A model generated the notes under the pieces. That model made no database searches and was not told the DNA's origin. It worked only from the letters and a program-made list of their open reading frames with translations. From Clitoria ternatea (lineage: Eukaryota > Streptophyta > Magnoliopsida > Fabales > Fabaceae), in NCBI GenBank assembly GCA_037962975.1, contig CM075669.1:83372001-83436000 (forward strand): DNA of 64,000 bases, given 5' to 3'. Made by a program: the position numbers and the translations under genes. This document shows positions 12,438 through 23,300 of this stretch, one piece after another; position 1 is the stretch's first letter; each line of letters opens with the position of its first letter.

Positions 12438-12685
12438 TTCTCCCCCTTTTTGATGATGACAACCAATTGCCATTTCTTGGGGTGTTAGCATTTATGTTTA
12501 AAGTAGCAATGAGAAAGAACCACTTGTTGAAAAATTTCAAATTTTTAGAACAGAGTGTGTCTCCCCTGTCTCCCCCTTTGTTGTTGAATCATTGCATTTA
12601 GTTATATTCATCTGATCATACATTTAATTATATTACTCTCCCTTTTAGAAAAGTATTCAATGTCTAATATCTCTCCCCCTTTATC
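12438..12685 (-). promoter_or_regulatory. Multiple polypurine tracts of copia D
   Basis: On the minus strand AAAAGGGGGAGAA abuts the 3' LTR at 12438. Further AGGGGGAGA or GGGGGAGA tracts lie near 12557-12577, 12640 and 12670-12681. Several polypurine tracts in a row before the 3' LTR are a known hallmark of Sireviruses. Confidence 0.85.
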
Positions 12686-12897
12686 ATTATCAAAAACAAT
12701 AAAAGCTCTAGGAAGGAAAAGGAAATAAACATTGCATAATTAATGAGTAATAACCAGCAAACGCATTCATTAAAAAAAGAGTGCTAAAAGTCAATCAAAA
12801 CCATAACAATGAGAAAATGCCTTAGAGGGGAAACAAAGTCTAACTAAGATAACTATAAAGCATAACAATGTTAAGCAAAAATAGAAAGGAAAGCCAA

Positions 12898-13968
12898 CTA
12901 AGGCTGATGGAATTGGAGGCTAGAGATTTGGGTAGCAAGTTCTGTGTAGCGTTCCTCCATATTTGCTTCGAGTTTGTCAATCCTGGTGTTGAGATTTTTT
13001 TCGATAGCATCAAGACAACGATCCATATGAGCAGTGAGGCGTGCAAATAAGTCATCAGAAGGTATAGCAGGTGCAGGAGGAGGAGGAGGAGCATCAGCAT
13101 CTTCTTCGTTGGCAGCTAGGTATGGGCGGCGAAGAATTTCCCATATTCCAAACCTTTCAATGATTCCCATTTTGTTGAGATAGGTTTTGCTGAGTAGTCC
13201 TTTGCTTCCAACGGATTCCTTGACTTCATTGTTGAGATTTACCTTGAAGTGACGAAGGAGTTTGGTCACAAAGACGGCATATAGGAGGCGAGTGAGATTC
13301 CTTGCTTCAATCATGTGATGTCTTATCATATTTATCCAGTTGATTTCCTTGTTGTTTATGATTGCCCACATGAGAAGAATTTGAGTCTCACTAACTCTTG
13401 CATTATTTCTTCCTAATGGTAGAAGGATCTTCACAATGAAGTAGTGAAGTAAGCGGTGATCAACTCGAAGTGTGCCAATGGTGCTTGCGGTAGAGGAGGG
13501 AAGATTGAAGAATGTTCTTGCTTCAAGAGGATTGAAGTTCCATGATGGAGATGGTTCTTTGCCAAAGAATTGGGCATTGTTAATGGGAAGCTTGCCAACT
13601 TGATTCATGACTTCATTATCAAGAACCATGGTGACACCTTTCACTTTGGCATAGTATCGACCATCTTGTAGGCGTAAAGTTGAATAGAAAGCCCGGATCA
13701 ATTCAGGATAAATATAGGTGGATTCAAGTGTGAGAAATCCAATAAGTTGTTGTTGATTGAGAGTATCAAGTAGAGGAAGGTTGGAGGATTCAAAATAAGG
13801 AAGATCTAACCAGTGTGAGGGAATGAGAAGTTTTTCAGAAAAAGTCTCCAAGTAAGTTTCCAATTCCTTTTGGGTGGAGAAAAGTCTGATAAGATCTTAA
13901 TGTTGAGGTGCGGAGGACCCTGCAATGTTGGCCTGTTGTTTCTTCCTTGGATGGGATGAAGAGGCCAT
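12898..13968 (-). pseudogene. Copia D extra ORF in env position
   Basis: Read from ATG at 13968 (MASSSHPRKKQQ), the frame runs 356 codons to a stop at 12898 with a single premature TAA near 13898; downstream of it 321 codons are open. The N-terminus is basic. The middle has the pattern YPELIRAFYSTL followed by YYAKVKGVTMVLD, which I associate with the 'putative plant transposon protein' family of plant retroelements; this is recognition from memory, not a search. A proline/alanine run (about residues 280-290) precedes an amphipathic, probably coiled-coil C-terminus with spaced Leu, Ile and Glu. No signal peptide or membrane helix is apparent, so a viral-type envelope is unlikely. It lies downstream of pol, sense to it, and would need a subgenomic RNA or readthrough. 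The equivalent region of copia E has lost this ORF. Confidence 0.75.
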
Positions 13969-14116
13969 GAGATTAGAGTGGATTAGGGAAGATGAATTTT
14001 AGAGAGAGAAAGAGAGTTTTTTTAGAGAGAAGAAGGAGAAGAGACGTTGAGGAATTGAAGGATTTGGAAAAAAACTAACTCAAAAACTGTCATATTTAAG
14101 CAATTTTTTATTTATG

Positions 14117-14270
14117 AATCGGTTCAGGGATACACATGAATCGATTCATCACTTGCTATTTTTAAAAAATGAGTTCCAGGGGTATGAATCGATTCACCCA
14201 TTCGTGTGAATCGATTCAAGACTTGCTGTCTTGAAAAAATATGTGTTCCAGGGCCATGAATCAATTCATG
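14117..14270. repeat. TGAATCGATTCA copies between D pol and the extra ORF
   Basis: Five copies or near copies of the LTR palindrome (at about 14117, 14139, 14185, 14208 and 14260) sit in the internal region just upstream of the extra ORF's start. The LTR motif is therefore not confined to the LTR. Nothing else is seen from 14276 to 14486. Confidence 0.8.
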
Positions 14271-14486
14271 TATATTGGGCAACATTTTGGGTTATTAAAA
14301 TCTTCAATTTGAGACTTCCTTTGCCTTCTTATTCAACCAAACACTTAAGACATCATTTAATCCAACCAATTGACCAAACTCAAGAGTCATAAAATTCATA
14401 AAGTATTTAACCAACATCAAATCATTTCTTTAGCAAATTATCAATCAAACATTTGCTCAACAAACACAATATGTATTATTCAATAT

Positions 14487-17400
14487 TCAAACACAATTGG
14501 AAATATCTAGGATTCCTAATTCTCTTCTAATATATATAAACTGATCTTTTGTAAGAGGTTTTGTGAAGATATCCGCTAATTGCTTAGAGGTTTCAACATG
14601 TTCAAGCATGCAATCACCTTTTAATACATGATCTCTAATGAAATGATGTCGTATCTCTATATGCTTGGTCCTTGAATGCATGACAGGATTCTTGGAAATA
14701 TTAATGGCACTAGTATTATCACATCTAAGAGGCACATGGTCTAATTTAATGCCAAAGTCAAGAAGTTGTTGCCTCATCCAAAGGATTTGAGCACAACAAC
14801 TTCCAGCTGCAACATATTCTGCCTCAGTTATTGATAAAGCAACACTTACTTGTTTCTTGCTATGTTAGGAAACAAGAGAGCTACCAAGCAAATGACATGT
14901 ACCACTAGTGCTTTTCCTATCAAGTTTACATCCAGCAAAATCAGCATCAGAATATCCTATAAGAGTACATTCAACACCTTTAGGATACCAAAGACCTACA
15001 TTTAGAGTTCCAACAAGATATTTCATTATTCGTTTTACAGCAGTGAGGTGTGATTCTTTTGGACATGCTTGATATATCTAGCACACATACAAATGGCAAA
15101 CATTATATCCGGTCTACTTGCAGTAAGATAGAGTAAAGATCCAATCATACCTCGATATTTGGTAATTTCTACATCTTTACCTTTCTCATCTTTGTCCAAG
15201 TAACAAGATGTACTCATGGGAGTGGCAATTTCATTTGCCTTGTCCATATTGAATTTCCTAAGCAACTCCTTGCAGTATTTGGGTTGACTAATGAAAGTTC
15301 CTTCTTTCGTTTGCTTGATTCGTAGCCCAAGGAAGAATGTAAGTTCTCCCATCATGGACATTTCAAATTCATGTTGCATTAACTTAGCAAACTCTTTGCA
15401 TAGTAGTTCATTAGTAGCACCAAAAATGATATCATCCATATATACTTGAACCAATAGTATGTCATTCTTTTTGTTCTTGATGAATAATGTTGTGTCAACC
15501 TTTCCTCTTTCAAAATTGTTTTCTAAAAGAAATTTGCTCAACCTTTCATACCAAGCTCTTGGAGCTTGTTTTAAACCATATAAAGCCTTTCTTAGTTTGA
15601 AAACATGGTTTGGAAATTGATAGTTTTCAAAACCAGGAGGTTGATTAACATATACTTCTTCTTGAATGTATCCATTCAAGAAAGCACTTTGACATCCATT
15701 TGGTATAATTTGAAATCTCTACAACATCCAAAGGCTAACAATAGTCTAATAGCTTCTAACCTGGCTACAGGAGCATATGTTTCTTCATAATCTATACCCT
15801 CTTCTTGATTGTAACCTTTGGCCACTAACCTAGCTTTGTTTCTAGCGATTATCCCATTTTCATCTAGCTTGTTTCTAAATACCCATTTAGTACCTATTAT
15901 TTGGTGATCATTGGGTCTTGGCACAAGTTCCCAGACTTCATTTCTTTTAAATTGGTTTAATTCTTCTTGTATAGCCAATATCCAATGTTCATCAATAATA
16001 GCTTCATCAATATTTTTGGGTTCTATTTGTGATACAAAAGCTAAGTGATTGCATGTATTTCTAATAGCATTTCGAGTACTTACACCTTTTGTTATATCAC
16101 CTATGATATTGTCCAAGGGATGATTCTTCACGGTGATCCACTCTTTTTGTTGAGGTGTTTCTCCTCCATTTTAGTTTCCTTCTTCATCTTCCAAGTACAT
16201 TTCTTGGAAGGTACCTACAAGATCATCAATTTTCTTTCTCGGAGGATTTTGGTTAAGTTCATCAAATTTGACATGTATAGACTCTTCAATTATACATGTT
16301 CATTTGTTAAAGAGTCGATAAGCTTTACTAGTAGATGAATAGCCTAAGAATATTACTTCATCAGATTTTGCATCGAATTTGCCGAGATTATCCTTTCCAT
16401 TATTTAAAACAAAGCATTTGCATCCAAATATATGAAAATAAGAAATATTTGGTTTTCTTCCTTTATAAAGTTCATAGGGGGTTTTCTTTAACATAGGCCT
16501 TATTAAGCATCGGTTCATGACATGGCAAGCGGTATTTACCGCATCGGCCCAAAAATGTTTCGCAATGTTAGTTTCATTCAACATAGTTCTTGCGAGCTCC
16601 GCTAAGGATCGATTTTTCCTTTCAACTACTCCATTTTGTTGTGGAGTTCTTGGAGCCAAAAAATTATGTTCAATGCCAAATTTTTTACAAAATTTTTCAA
16701 AAGATTGGTTTTCAAATTCTCCCCCATGATCCATTCGAATGGATGCTATTTTTAAATTTTGTTCATTTTGGATGATCTTGGCAAGTTTCTTAAATGAATG
16801 ATATGCTTCATGTTTATGAGTAAGAAATAATGTCCATGTATATCTAGAGTAATCATCCACAATCATAAGACCATAATAGTTTCCACCAAAACTTTTGATT
16901 TTTGAAGGTCCAAATAAATCCATATGTAACAGTTGTAAAGGTCTAGTTGTTGAAACAATATTTTTCGCTTGAAAAGAAACCTTTACTTGTTTTCCCTTTT
17001 GACAAGCGTCACAAAATTTATTTTCAAATTTTAATTTTGATAAACCAATTACTAAGTCTTTCGAAACAAGTTTGTTTAAATGGTCTACATGAATGTGAGC
17101 AATTCTTCTATGCCATAGCCATGATTCATCCTCTTTAGTTATGAAGCATTGCACATCATTTGAAGCAAGACAATCAAGATTAATCATATAAATGTTATCT
17201 ACTCTTTGACCAACGAATTGTATTTCCTTGTTTAGCTTATTTTCAATTATGTAACCGTTTGATTCAAAAACAATTTTATAGCCCTTATCACATAATTGAC
17301 TAATGCTAAGCAAGTTATGTTTATGTCCTTCAACATATAATACATCGTTTATAGAAGTGGAAGAGTTTTTACCAACATTTCCGATTCCTAGTATTCTTCC

Positions 17401-17535
17401 CTTCGTGTTATCTCCATAAGTAACGAATCCTTTATTTCATGGAGTAAATGATATGAACTTACTTTTGTCTCCCATCATGTGTTTTAAACACCCACTATCC
17501 AAGTACCAATGGGTGTTACTTGCTTTAAAGCATAC
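14487..17535 (-). pseudogene. Copia D pol: protease, integrase, reverse transcriptase, RNase H
   Basis: On the minus strand the frame opens after a TAG at 17536-17538. Protease active site DSG (in HWYLDSGC) is at 17491-17499. Integrase follows, with the HHCC zinc finger (HRRIAHIH ... CDACQKGKQ) and the catalytic blocks HMDLFG, VDDYSR and GGEFENQ between about 17110 and 16700. Reverse transcriptase has YMDD at 15431-15442 and GLKQAPRAWY. RNase H ends with the LADIFTKPL block and a stop at 14487. Lesions include TGA at 17437-17439, TGA at 16300-16302, a stop near 16170, a one-base deletion near 15690 and a two-base insertion near 15077, and a stop in the RNase H region near 14866. The protein would cut the polyprotein, copy RNA and integrate cDNA in an intact relative. 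Confidence 0.93.
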
Positions 17536-17547
17536 CTACAAAACAAG

Positions 17548-19226
17548 TCAACTTAGAGAGCTTGGTACCCATTTTATGTTGGGTCCTTGTAGGTTAGTTT
17601 GAGGTAATGTTCCTTTAGGAACCCATACTTTTCTCACAATCTTTGGCCCTAGTTTTCTAACATTACAATTAGATGCATTATGTCCTTTAAGACCGCAATG
17701 ATTACATTTCATGAAAGGTGATGACGTTTTACTAGGTGGTATAAAGAAGTTCTTATAATTTTTTTGTTTCTTAACGGCATTGAAACCTAAACCCATTTTA
17801 TCAAACATACACCGTTGTTTACCAAGTAAAACAATTAAGTTGTCTCTACCATTTGTAAATTTTTCTAGAGTTCTATTCAAGTCCAAAACCTTAGTTTCTA
17901 GCATGTCACATTTCTTTACAAATTCACAAGTTTCTAGCATGTCATATTTCTTTACAAATTCACAAGGTTTAGTCCTAGAGCATGCTTGAACATTTACTAA
18001 TTCATTTTTCAAACATTCATTTTCTTTACAAACTTCCATAAGATGCATCTCAAGAGTGTCAATGGTTTTTCTAGATAACTTATGCTTAATAGGCACTTTT
18101 ATAAATTTATCATACAATTCTTCAAGAGCATCAAGTAGTTCTTCCTTATCTAAGTCATGAAAGTTTACCTCATCTTCTTCATCTAGGTGATTGGCCATGA
18201 GACAAAGATTTGCTTCTTCATTTTTCAATTCATCCGAGCTACTTATCTCATTTTCATCCCATACGATATATGCTCTTCTCCTTTCTTTGTTTTTCTTCTT
18301 TCGGATTGGACAATTTATCTTAAAGTGTCCTTCCTTTCCACATTCAAAGCAAGTAGGTAAAGTAGAATTTTCTTTAAGATTAGGTTTCTTACCTTGTGAT
18401 TTGAAGTTCCTTTGGAAGCGTTTGCTCTTCATAAGCTTTCTGAAACGTTTCACGAATAGACCTAACTCTTCATCCTCGTCAAGATCACTCTAGATTCATC
18501 TTCAATAATTGAGGTGGCTTTGAGAGCTAGCCCTTTCTTCTTAGAGGCTTTTTCTTCTTCCTCCGCTTGTTTCAAGTCTTTCAACTCTTGTTCTTGGAGT
18601 TTACCAAACAAAGTGGCAAGAGACATATCATTTATATTGGGGGATTGCTTGATGGCCGTAACAAGAGATTGCCATTCCCTAGTAAGACATTTTAGAACTT
18701 TGTGGATAAGTTCCTTGTTAGTATAAGATTTACCAAGTGTAATAAGATGATTAATGATCAAAGTAAATTTCTTTTGAAGTTCTAAAATAGATTCATTGGA
18801 ATTCATTCTAAAACTTTCATATTGGCTAGTTAGAGTGTTAATTTTAGAATCCTTTACATCATTTGTGCCTTCATGGGTTATTTATAAGGTATCCCACATG
18901 TCCTTGGCGGATTTATATGTCATTACTCTAAAGAATTCATCAGGGCCTAAAGCTAAGGTGATTAGATTTTTGGCTTTATAATTATATTGGACTTTCTTTT
19001 CTTCATCGTTAGTCTAATCATCTATCAATTTTTCTACTTGTTTACCATCTACTATATGCATTGGTACAAAAGGACCATTTTCAATGGCATTCCAAACTTT
19101 CAAGTCTATAGATTGCACAAAAATTTTCATTCTTTCTTTCCAAAAAGCATAACCTTCCCCATTGAAAGCAGGAGGTCTATTTATGGCACCACCCTCGGGA
19201 AAAAGGTTTAGAGAACTTGAGGCTAT
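17548..19226 (-). pseudogene. Copia D gag
   Basis: Capsid-type protein of a copia element, about 560 codons on the minus strand. The expected start ATGGCC (intact in E) is ATAGCC at 19224-19226. The N-terminal part has PPAFNGEGYAFWKERMKIF, typical of the gag/UBN2-like region. Two CCHC zinc knuckles are present, CFECGKEGHFKINC near 18350 and CNHCGLKGHNASNC near 17700, an RNA-binding feature. A Glu-rich region and a likely coiled coil lie between them. Lesions: a TAG and a TAA in the N-terminal third (about 19013 and 18882), and a one-base deletion near 18493. It carries an in-frame 36-base duplication (17895-17966). It ends with WVPSSLS and TGA at 17548-17550. Confidence 0.9.
17895..17966 (-). 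repeat. 36-base in-frame tandem duplication in D gag
   Basis: Two adjacent 36-base units, 17895-17930 and 17931-17966, nearly identical, encode CEFVKKYDMLET and CEFVKKCDMLET. Copia E has one copy at the matching place. Confidence 0.9.
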
Positions 19227-19267
19227 TTTTCTCTTGAAGCTGTTAAGCTTGATCTACCAAGAGTCAA

Positions 19268-19279
19268 GCTCTGATACCA
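19268..19279 (-). promoter_or_regulatory. Primer binding site of copia D (initiator tRNA-Met)
   Basis: TGGTATCAGAGC on the minus strand, two bases after the 5' LTR. It is complementary to the 3' end of plant initiator methionine tRNA. Confidence 0.95.
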
Positions 19280-19281
19280 CT

Positions 19282-20573
19282 TGTTAAACAAGTGGCCTCA
19301 ATACTCAAGGGGGGCGGGGTGAATTGAGTTTTAAAAACGTTTCTTTTGAATGCCTTTGAAATTGATTCCTCTTTCATAAAATATACTTGTATGCAATAGA
19401 TAGCAAGTGTAGTACAAGAGTCAATGTAAAACAATATGCAAATGTCACTTAGGTAATATATCAAATACATGGTATGCAACACTTTAACACAAGTTGTTCA
19501 AGTAAATACAAGAGGGGCTTTCACAATCAACAACAATAATCAAACCAAAGGCAATATGTAAATGCAAGAGAGTAGGGAAGAGAAGCTTACAAACCAATTT
19601 AACAAGTTCCACCAACCCGGTGTACGTCTCGCCTTCAAGCAACCCACTTGAAGGATTCCACTATTGAAGATTTGAGATACAAGATTTGAGCAATTGTCTC
19701 CTAGTGTCCCACACTCAAGAATCCAATTCTCACAAGCACAAGGGTAACCCACCCAATCTCACAATCTCTCAATATCCCTAAAGGTTGAACCCTAACCTTT
19801 GAAACCACTCACCCTAGAGTGAAATTTGGTGTTTGGTGTTTGTGTTTACAAGAAAGATACTCTCTTAATAGAGTGGATAAGCAAATGAAGAGCTCTCATA
19901 ATTTCTAACTTTCAACAGGAGAGGATATACAAGTTCTAATCTCAAGGATTCAGAATATACAAATAAAATGAACTTACTAAGCATAAATGTAAGTAAAGAT
20001 TGATTGCCTCTTGTTGTGTTTCTTGTGCTTGAGTTGGGGATCCTTTTATAGAGCCTTTCAAGGTTCTCATAGCCGTTGTGCATCATGGTTCCAACTTGTC
20101 TCTGCGTATAGTGGGTTATGGGTCTTTGTTTCTAACTTAAATCTGTCTTTTTAGTGATGTTTTCTATTACTTGAATCGATTCATGCGTATATGAATCGAT
20201 TCATAACATTCTGTTTTGGACATTTTGAATTTCAAACACGTGTAAATCGATTCATGCTAAGTATGAATCGATTCATGGTTTACTGTTTTGTGTTTTTGGG
20301 ACTTCCAGGCCTTTGAATTGATTCATGCATTGCATGAATCGATTCATGCTTTGTTGTTTGTTGTTTATCCATACTTTTTGATGCTTCCTTGATTCATTTT
20401 GCTTCATGGTTCCTTTTCTTCATCTTCATGCATTGTTCTCTTGATTATTTGATCATTTGGGAGCATATCCTTCATGATTTCTTGAATCTTTGATTTGAGT
20501 GTTTCATGAATGATGCTTTTCTTGTTTTTGGATACTTGTCATTATCAAAACCTGTCTACAACATGTAAATACA
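19282..20573 (-). repeat. 5' LTR of copia D
   Basis: 1292 bp, TGTATTTACATG to TTTAACA on the minus strand. A TATA box (TATAAA) lies at 20045-20050 and a palindrome array at 20174-20350. It is followed on the plus strand by the AATAC duplication. Confidence 0.93.
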
Positions 20574-20578
20574 AATAC

Positions 20579-21943
20579 GAATAAGGACTTGAGATACCCT
20601 GTGGCGTGTTATGATTGGTGAGAATGATGATCCAAGAAATTATGGCATTATGTTGGTGGGCTTGTCAGTCGGCCACCCCAGTGATGATTATAATTTTTTG
20701 TTGATGAGCCACAAGATGTGTGAGAAACTATTGATTATGTGATTTATATGGTGGAAGGTGACCGACGGCATATGTTGCCTTCATTTTTTTGGCCTCTATG
20801 GTCAAGTCGGACCCAGTTGAGCTACCTAGTGGTCAAGTAGGACCTAGAGGTTGAGGGGAAGCCAAGTTGGGCTCGGTGAACCATGTCGGGTTCACAGGGT
20901 GTCAAGTCGGACCCCCAGCTGAAGGTCAATCCTTTTAGTATCCGGATACTAGGCCGTCATATTATCTATGTGAGAGTCAGTGGTGTTTTACACTCCTTGG
21001 CTTATTTATATGTTTATGGTGATGCTTGTATTGTGTGATGATTGAGTTATTGATATGTATGTGGTGCATGATGTTGATTTATTTGATGAGAATGAATATA
21101 GTGGTTTGAAGCTAATTAATATGTTGATTTGTGTGTAATAGAGTTGGATAATGAATTAAAGAATAAATGACTGAGCATGTATACCTAAACTTAAGTAATC
21201 ATAATATGTTAAGGAAGACGTTAAGTTGAGAATTACTGTGATTGTGAAAGTATGATAACTGGAAGGGTGAACAAAAGGGCGATAGAGGAGGTAACTAATA
21301 AAAGTGATGCTTATAAATAAAGTGGTAGCTAGATTACACTTTTCCTAGTTTCGATGTTTATTTCTGTATTATTCCTTAATTCCAGTCACTCACCCTTCTT
21401 CGGTTGTAATTTTAGTGACTGGCAGTAGGTTGTTGATGGGCACCGCAGAGGCAAAGACTAAATAAGGCTAGGGCAAAGTAAAAGACAGATAAAGTGATGT
21501 ATATATATATATATATGTGTGTGTGTTTATATATATTTATTTATTGATTTATGAGAATGTGAGATTATGTTAATTTATTGGTGTAGTGTATGCTAATTTA
21601 ATTAGTATTTAAAGGTGTGGTGGTACCAAGTAGCACATAGCTACTTGGGTGATTGATTGATTGCATAGGTGTGATACCCAGGTATCAGTATGCATGAATA
21701 GATGTATGGCATGGAGCCATTGCAGGATTGCATGAAATTGGTAGATACTACGGTGTGTGAATGGCATGCGTGGTGAATATGATTATGTCTTGATTTGATA
21801 AAGATGTGTGTTATGTATAATATTGAACTTAGTTTGTGACCCATGTATGACTTATGTAATATTGGCGTGGAGCCAAGATTGTGTGTATGATAAATATAAT
21901 GGGCAGGGTGTATTGCTTTAATTTATGTTTGTGAACTAGTTTA
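20579..21943 (+). mobile_element. LTR C, middle part
   Basis: Continuation of LTR C between copia D and the CACTA element. It contains three or four TCAAGTCGGACCC-like words (20813-20915), a CACTCACCC word at 21387-21395 of the kind also seen near the ends of LTRs A and H, and an AT/GT microsatellite at 21499-21526. It ends with TTA (21941-21943), the CACTA duplication. No ORF. Confidence 0.75.
20812..20913 (+). repeat. GTCAAGTCGGACC short repeats in LTR C
   Basis: The words GGTCAAGTCGGACCCA, GGTCAAGTAGGACCTA, GCCAAGTTGGGCTC and TGTCAAGTCGGACCCC follow each other within about 110 bases. Confidence 0.7.
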
Positions 21944-21961
21944 CATTAGTGCAAAAAAGGG
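21944..21961 (+). repeat. CACTA terminal inverted repeat, left
   Basis: CATTAGTGCAAAAAAGGG, matching the right end with CACTA changed to CATTA. Confidence 0.9.
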
Positions 21962-22272
21962 ATTTAATCACAGTTAAAATAGGCTTTTAATCACGGTTCA
22001 TGAACCGTGGTTGTTACAGCCGTGGTAATAGATGAGGGCTTTTAATCACGATTCACAATCGTGGTTATATATCACATTTAATCACGGTTGTTTATAATCG
22101 TGATTAAATAAGACCCTATTTAATCATGGTTGCTAACCATAACTGTGATTACAAGTGGTCATAAAACGTGCATTTACATTACTAGTTATAATTACAGTTA
22201 TGGTAATAACCGTGATTAAATACGCTCTATTACCACGGTTATTGTAATAACCGTGATTAAATATGAGGTTTT
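21962..22272. repeat. CACTA subterminal repeats, left
   Basis: About a dozen copies of TTTAATCACGGTT or its complement AACCGTGATTAAA, in both orientations and often as inverted pairs (for example TTCATGAACCGTGG and GTAATAACCGTGATTAAATA). In En/Spm elements such subterminal motifs are binding sites of the TNPA-type protein. Confidence 0.9.
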
Positions 22273-22529
22273 TTTTTTCATTGTGGGCTCTGTTTTATTG
22301 ATTTTCCAAACCTGTAATTGAATACAGCTAGCACAGTATATCCCCAGCATATGCAGCACCAATAAATGAAAACAAATGGTATGTATATAACATTAATTTG
22401 CTATTAAACCACTACAATGTAGAAAATGAAACTATATACAATTGACATGAATGCAAACTAATAAAATGTAAACCCTAAACCCTACAGTAGGTACAACGAT
22501 AAGAGAATAAAAATCCCATACCTATCTAA
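22273..22529. other. CACTA interior, noncoding
   Basis: AT-rich stretch between the subterminal repeats and the last Ulp1 exon; nothing recognisable. Confidence 0.4.
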
Positions 22530-23300
22530 GTCCTTGCCTCACTTCAATGAAGTATACGGCCCATTGCTTTCTAACATTATCTACATGTGTCTTGGGGAAG
22601 TATGACTGGTCCTGAAAGTACTACAAACAATACACAAAACAATTAGAACAAAAGTTTTATTTATTACATGAATTTGATCAAATTGGTAGAAAACTAGGCA
22701 AGTTAGACTTACATTTGTCTATTCATCTACTAAATGTTCTTGGATGACGGTTAGCATGGTGTGCATGACGTAATAGCCGCACTCAAAGCTAGCCTCCTGC
22801 CTATAAGACTACAATGGACATAAAATATAGAATAAGTGAATTCAAGTTTTCAAAATATAATAAAGATTTGAATGAATTTGATTGACTTACTTTTGGGTGC
22901 ACCCACACAAGTTTTTTTCCGTTTGACTTACTTCCATGCAATCGACTATATCCAACCACAACCCTGCGTCAGAATAAAACACAAGATAAGTTAGAATCGT
23001 AGAAGAACAAAAATGACGTAATCAAATTTGTAGAAAGTTATTTTATTTTTTAGGGTTTAACTTACGCGTCTACTATTGTTTTGAGGTCTTGTGGAATAGT
23101 CCCGTACACAAAATCAAAGTATAAAGCTACTAAAGCCCGGGGACAGATCACCACGAGCGTCCAATGAGCGCTGTAGTTACCAGTGATAAGTAGGACTTCA
23201 AATTGTAAAAATTAATGGACAATAATTATGGAATACAATCTTACCCTATATGATATGGGGCCAGGTATACCGTCTTCCTAGACTCATACATCTAATTCTA
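22530..23300 (-). pseudogene. Ulp1-type (C48) cysteine protease end of the second CACTA gene
   Basis: On the minus strand, VYLAPY (near 23270) is followed by HWTLVVICP, with the catalytic His codon in 23161-23166. After a probable intron comes QEASFECGYYVMH, where Gln (22797-22799) and Cys (22779-22781) match the Gln and Cys of the SUMO-protease (C48) active site. FFPKTHVDN-like coding remnants continue to about 22530. Ulp1-like domains are known passengers of CACTA and MULE elements in plants; their substrate there is not established. The gene is cut by LTR A at 23300/33571: the coding sense runs from GFLEPSFIQ and ANIQN on the far side into ESRKTVYLAPY here, with a Trp-to-stop change (TAG) at the join. 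Confidence 0.85.

Larger units (their letters stand above)
11147..20573 (-). mobile_element. Full-length Sirevirus-type copia element D
   Basis: A 9427 bp element with two LTRs (11147-12437 and 19282-20573), flanked by the perfect duplication AATAC (11142-11146 and 20574-20578). On the minus strand the order is 5' LTR, initiator-Met primer binding site, gag, protease, integrase, reverse transcriptase, RNase H, an extra ORF, a run of polypurine tracts, 3' LTR. That is the Sirevirus layout. The LTRs differ at roughly 55 of about 1290 positions by eye (4-5%), mostly transitions. Gag and pol carry several stops and frameshifts, and the gag start codon is ATA. It is inserted in LTR C. Confidence 0.93.

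Noticed and set aside
16045..16338. Plus-strand ORFs across copia D and E pol (also 52355-52663, 54703-55035)
   Set aside because: They are reverse-strand shadows of gag and pol.
19268..19279. tRNA-Met gene fragment
   Set aside because: Only the 12-base primer binding complement is present; there is no cloverleaf.
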